Origin: an uncultured bacterium
GTDB taxonomy: Bacteria > Verrucomicrobiota > Kiritimatiellia > RFP12 > UBA1067
Direction: 5' to 3'
DNA length: 7,528 nt
Assembly: GCA_946401765.1 (NCBI GenBank)
Contig: CAMIVJ010000123.1
Coordinates: 1 to 7,528 of the forward strand
The translations under genes were made by a program, and so were the position numbers. Of this stretch, positions 6,878-7,528 are shown piece by piece; the first letter of the stretch is position 1, and every line of letters begins with the position of its first letter. The notes beneath the pieces are model-generated. The model saw only the letters and a program-made list of their open reading frames with translations. It was not told where the DNA came from and did not search any database.

Positions 6878-7141
6878 CTATTCATAATGCGTCCACATTC
6901 GCAAGACCTTGACTATGCGCTCTTTCTGAAGAACCTGATAGACAAGGCGATGCTGGATGTTGATTCGACGAGAGATCGCCCCCTGCAGATTACCGACAAG
7001 CGATTCGTACGGCGGAGGAGACTGATACGGATCTACGGCGATTATGCCGAGCAGTCGTTCGACGTTTGGACGTAGCCCCGATGATGCTATCCTCTTGGCG
7101 TCTTTTTGGGCCTGCTTTGTGTAAACGAGTGTCCAGTTCAC
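6878..7141 (-). CDS. yoeB: YoeB-type mRNA-cleaving toxin (Txe/YoeB, RelE superfamily)
   Basis: Toxin of a type II pair; YoeB proteins bind the ribosome A site and cut mRNA during translation. Counting from GTG 7141, the 87-residue protein places E46, R58, R59, H64, R65, L66, V67 and Y68 at exactly the E. coli YoeB numbers, including catalytic E46 and R65. The terminal catalytic pair is H85-Y86, against H83-Y84 in E. coli, followed by a final E. The core motif is SRRINIQHRLVYQV. The GTG start is chosen because GGAG lies eight bases upstream, GTGA overlaps the antitoxin stop by four bases, and the numbering fits; an ATG at 7162 would add seven residues foreign to the family. All key residues are kept, so it should be active. 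Translation is probably coupled to the upstream antitoxin, and the complex would repress the shared promoter. Confidence 0.92.
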   Translation of the reverse strand: MNWTLVYTKQAQKDAKRIASSGLRPNVERLLGIIAVDPYQSPPPYESLVGNLQGAISRRINIQHRLVYQVLQKERIVKVLRMWTHYE

Positions 7142-7380
7142 CACTTCAACTCCGTTGAACATTCGGACACCGGCGTATTCATGCCTTCCACTATCGAATC
7201 GGCCATCCCCGGGAATCCATTAAGGTACAGCGACTCCTGAATGGCATTCCAATCCTCCATGGACAGCAAGACAGCTTGATTACGCTTGCCAACAATGCAG
7301 TATTCCCGATGCTCGGTGGCGACTTCGTCAACAAGGTTGAACAGATTCTTTCGTGCATCTGTAACGGTCAGTGTAGGCAT
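7138..7380 (-). CDS. yefM: YefM-type antitoxin (Phd/YefM family)
   Basis: 80 residues from ATG 7380, close to E. coli YefM. The N-terminal DNA-binding half starts MPTLTVTDARKNLFNLVDEV, matching the S/T-x-A-R-x-N-L family signature. The middle AVLLSMEDWNAIQESLYL matches the A-V-L-x-S-x-E-x-x-x-x-x-E-x-x-Y-L signature. The C-terminal tail, rich in acidic and polar residues, should wrap and neutralise the YoeB toxin encoded directly downstream. ATG 7380 is preferred over the upstream in-frame ATGs (7419, 7407, 7395, 7386) because AAAGGA lies five bases before it and because the family starts here. Transcription would begin near 7401, leaving about a 20-base leader. The stop overlaps the toxin start by four bases (GTGA), the usual order antitoxin then toxin. 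Confidence 0.92.
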   Translation of the reverse strand: MPTLTVTDARKNLFNLVDEVATEHREYCIVGKRNQAVLLSMEDWNAIQESLYLNGFPGMADSIVEGMNTPVSECSTELKW

Positions 7381-7407
7381 AATCATCCTTTCCATTTTTT
7401 TGCCCAT

Positions 7408-7436
7408 ATTGTACCACATTGCGTACCACTTGTCAA
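7408..7436 (-). promoter_or_regulatory. Near-consensus promoter of the yefM-yoeB operon
   Basis: On the minus strand, consensus TTGACA (7436-7431), a 17-bp spacer, and TACAAT (7413-7408). The predicted start is near 7401. The spacer and -10 overlap the GTAC operator-like repeats, as expected for an autorepressed toxin-antitoxin operon. Confidence 0.75.
7411..7429. promoter_or_regulatory. Probable YefM-YoeB operator repeats
   Basis: GTACCAC occurs twice, at 7411-7417 and 7423-7429, so the palindromic GTAC cores are 12 bp centre to centre. E. coli yefM-yoeB operators use TGTACA-cored sites at a 12-bp centre spacing, so this placement inside the promoter fits autorepression. Binding itself is inferred. 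Confidence 0.5.
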
Positions 7437-7441
7437 TGACA
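7432..7441. repeat. 10-bp direct repeat, right copy, flanking the toxin-antitoxin cassette
   Basis: GTCAATGACA, identical to 6865-6874. This copy overlaps the -35 box of the toxin-antitoxin promoter. The core GTCA-A-TGAC is itself a small palindrome, so a regulatory role is an alternative to a target duplication. Confidence 0.45.
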
Positions 7442-7446
7442 TAACG

Positions 7447-7486
7447 TGGGGACAGTCCCTGGCGGATACACCAGTGTTTTTCCCCA
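7447..7486. repeat. REP-like inverted-repeat element
   Basis: GGGAC-A-GTCCC (7449-7459) is a perfect short palindrome. It is nested in a wider inverted pair, TGGGGA (7447-7452) and TCCCCA (7481-7486), with ACAC-CA-GTGT (7468-7477) between them. Dispersed elements with a GGGGACAGTCCC core occur in many bacterial genomes, often near REP-associated transposases; no transposase is visible here. The remaining bases to the right edge show nothing I can assign. Confidence 0.4.
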
Positions 7487-7528
7487 TGCGTTTTGAGATA
7501 GAAAACAACCAGAACAACAGGTAAAAAC

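Noticed and set aside
6869..7075. 68-codon plus-strand open frame
   Set aside because: Antisense to the YoeB toxin gene, which is strongly supported.
7276..7524. 82-codon plus-strand open frame
   Set aside because: Its first part is antisense to the YefM antitoxin and its rest crosses the promoter and REP-like region; no family resemblance.
1..7528. tRNA, rRNA, CRISPR array, riboswitch or phage module
   Set aside because: I saw no cloverleaf, regularly spaced identical repeats, known riboswitch core or phage structural gene on either strand.

Overview
This window fits a GC-rich, host-associated member of the PVC group, most likely a gut Kiritimatiellae-type Verrucomicrobiota. The basis is one huge secreted protein built from autotransporter-associated beta-strand repeats, 'W-x-G ... 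N-W' modules and LamG-like/discoidin-like heads, a style common in that group. The taxonomy is an inference; no rRNA or housekeeping marker is present.

Layout. (1) Positions 1-5299, minus strand: the 5' part of a single very long gene for a secreted modular surface protein. 1766 codons are visible and the C-terminus lies beyond the left edge. Because the gene is GC-rich, many long spurious reading frames lie over it on both strands. (2) Positions 5300-5463: a compact divergent regulatory region with two back-to-back sigma70-like promoters. Both have TTGATT as -35 and a 17-bp spacer. (3) Positions 5464-6654, plus strand: an exported homologue of linalool dehydratase/isomerase (Ldi), with the family's CEP(x)6C cysteine pair and Y-x-G-H motif. 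(4) Positions 6655-6877: no intact gene, but a protein-like minus-strand remnant that resembles the end of a galactose-binding/discoidin-type domain. (5) Positions 6878-7380, minus strand: a YefM-YoeB type II toxin-antitoxin operon with overlapping genes, a near-consensus promoter and an operator-like repeat with 12-bp spacing. It is bracketed by a 10-bp direct repeat. (6) Positions 7441-7528: a short inverted-repeat (REP-like) element and otherwise featureless sequence.

How the parts relate. The surface protein and the Ldi homologue are divergently transcribed from adjacent promoters and both carry signal peptides, so they may be co-regulated and both act outside the cytoplasm; no shared pathway is visible. 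The toxin-antitoxin pair looks like an independent accessory cassette. The most unusual items are the head-swapped ~605-residue internal repeats of the giant protein, the Ldi homologue in this context, and the direct repeat at the edges of the toxin-antitoxin cassette.
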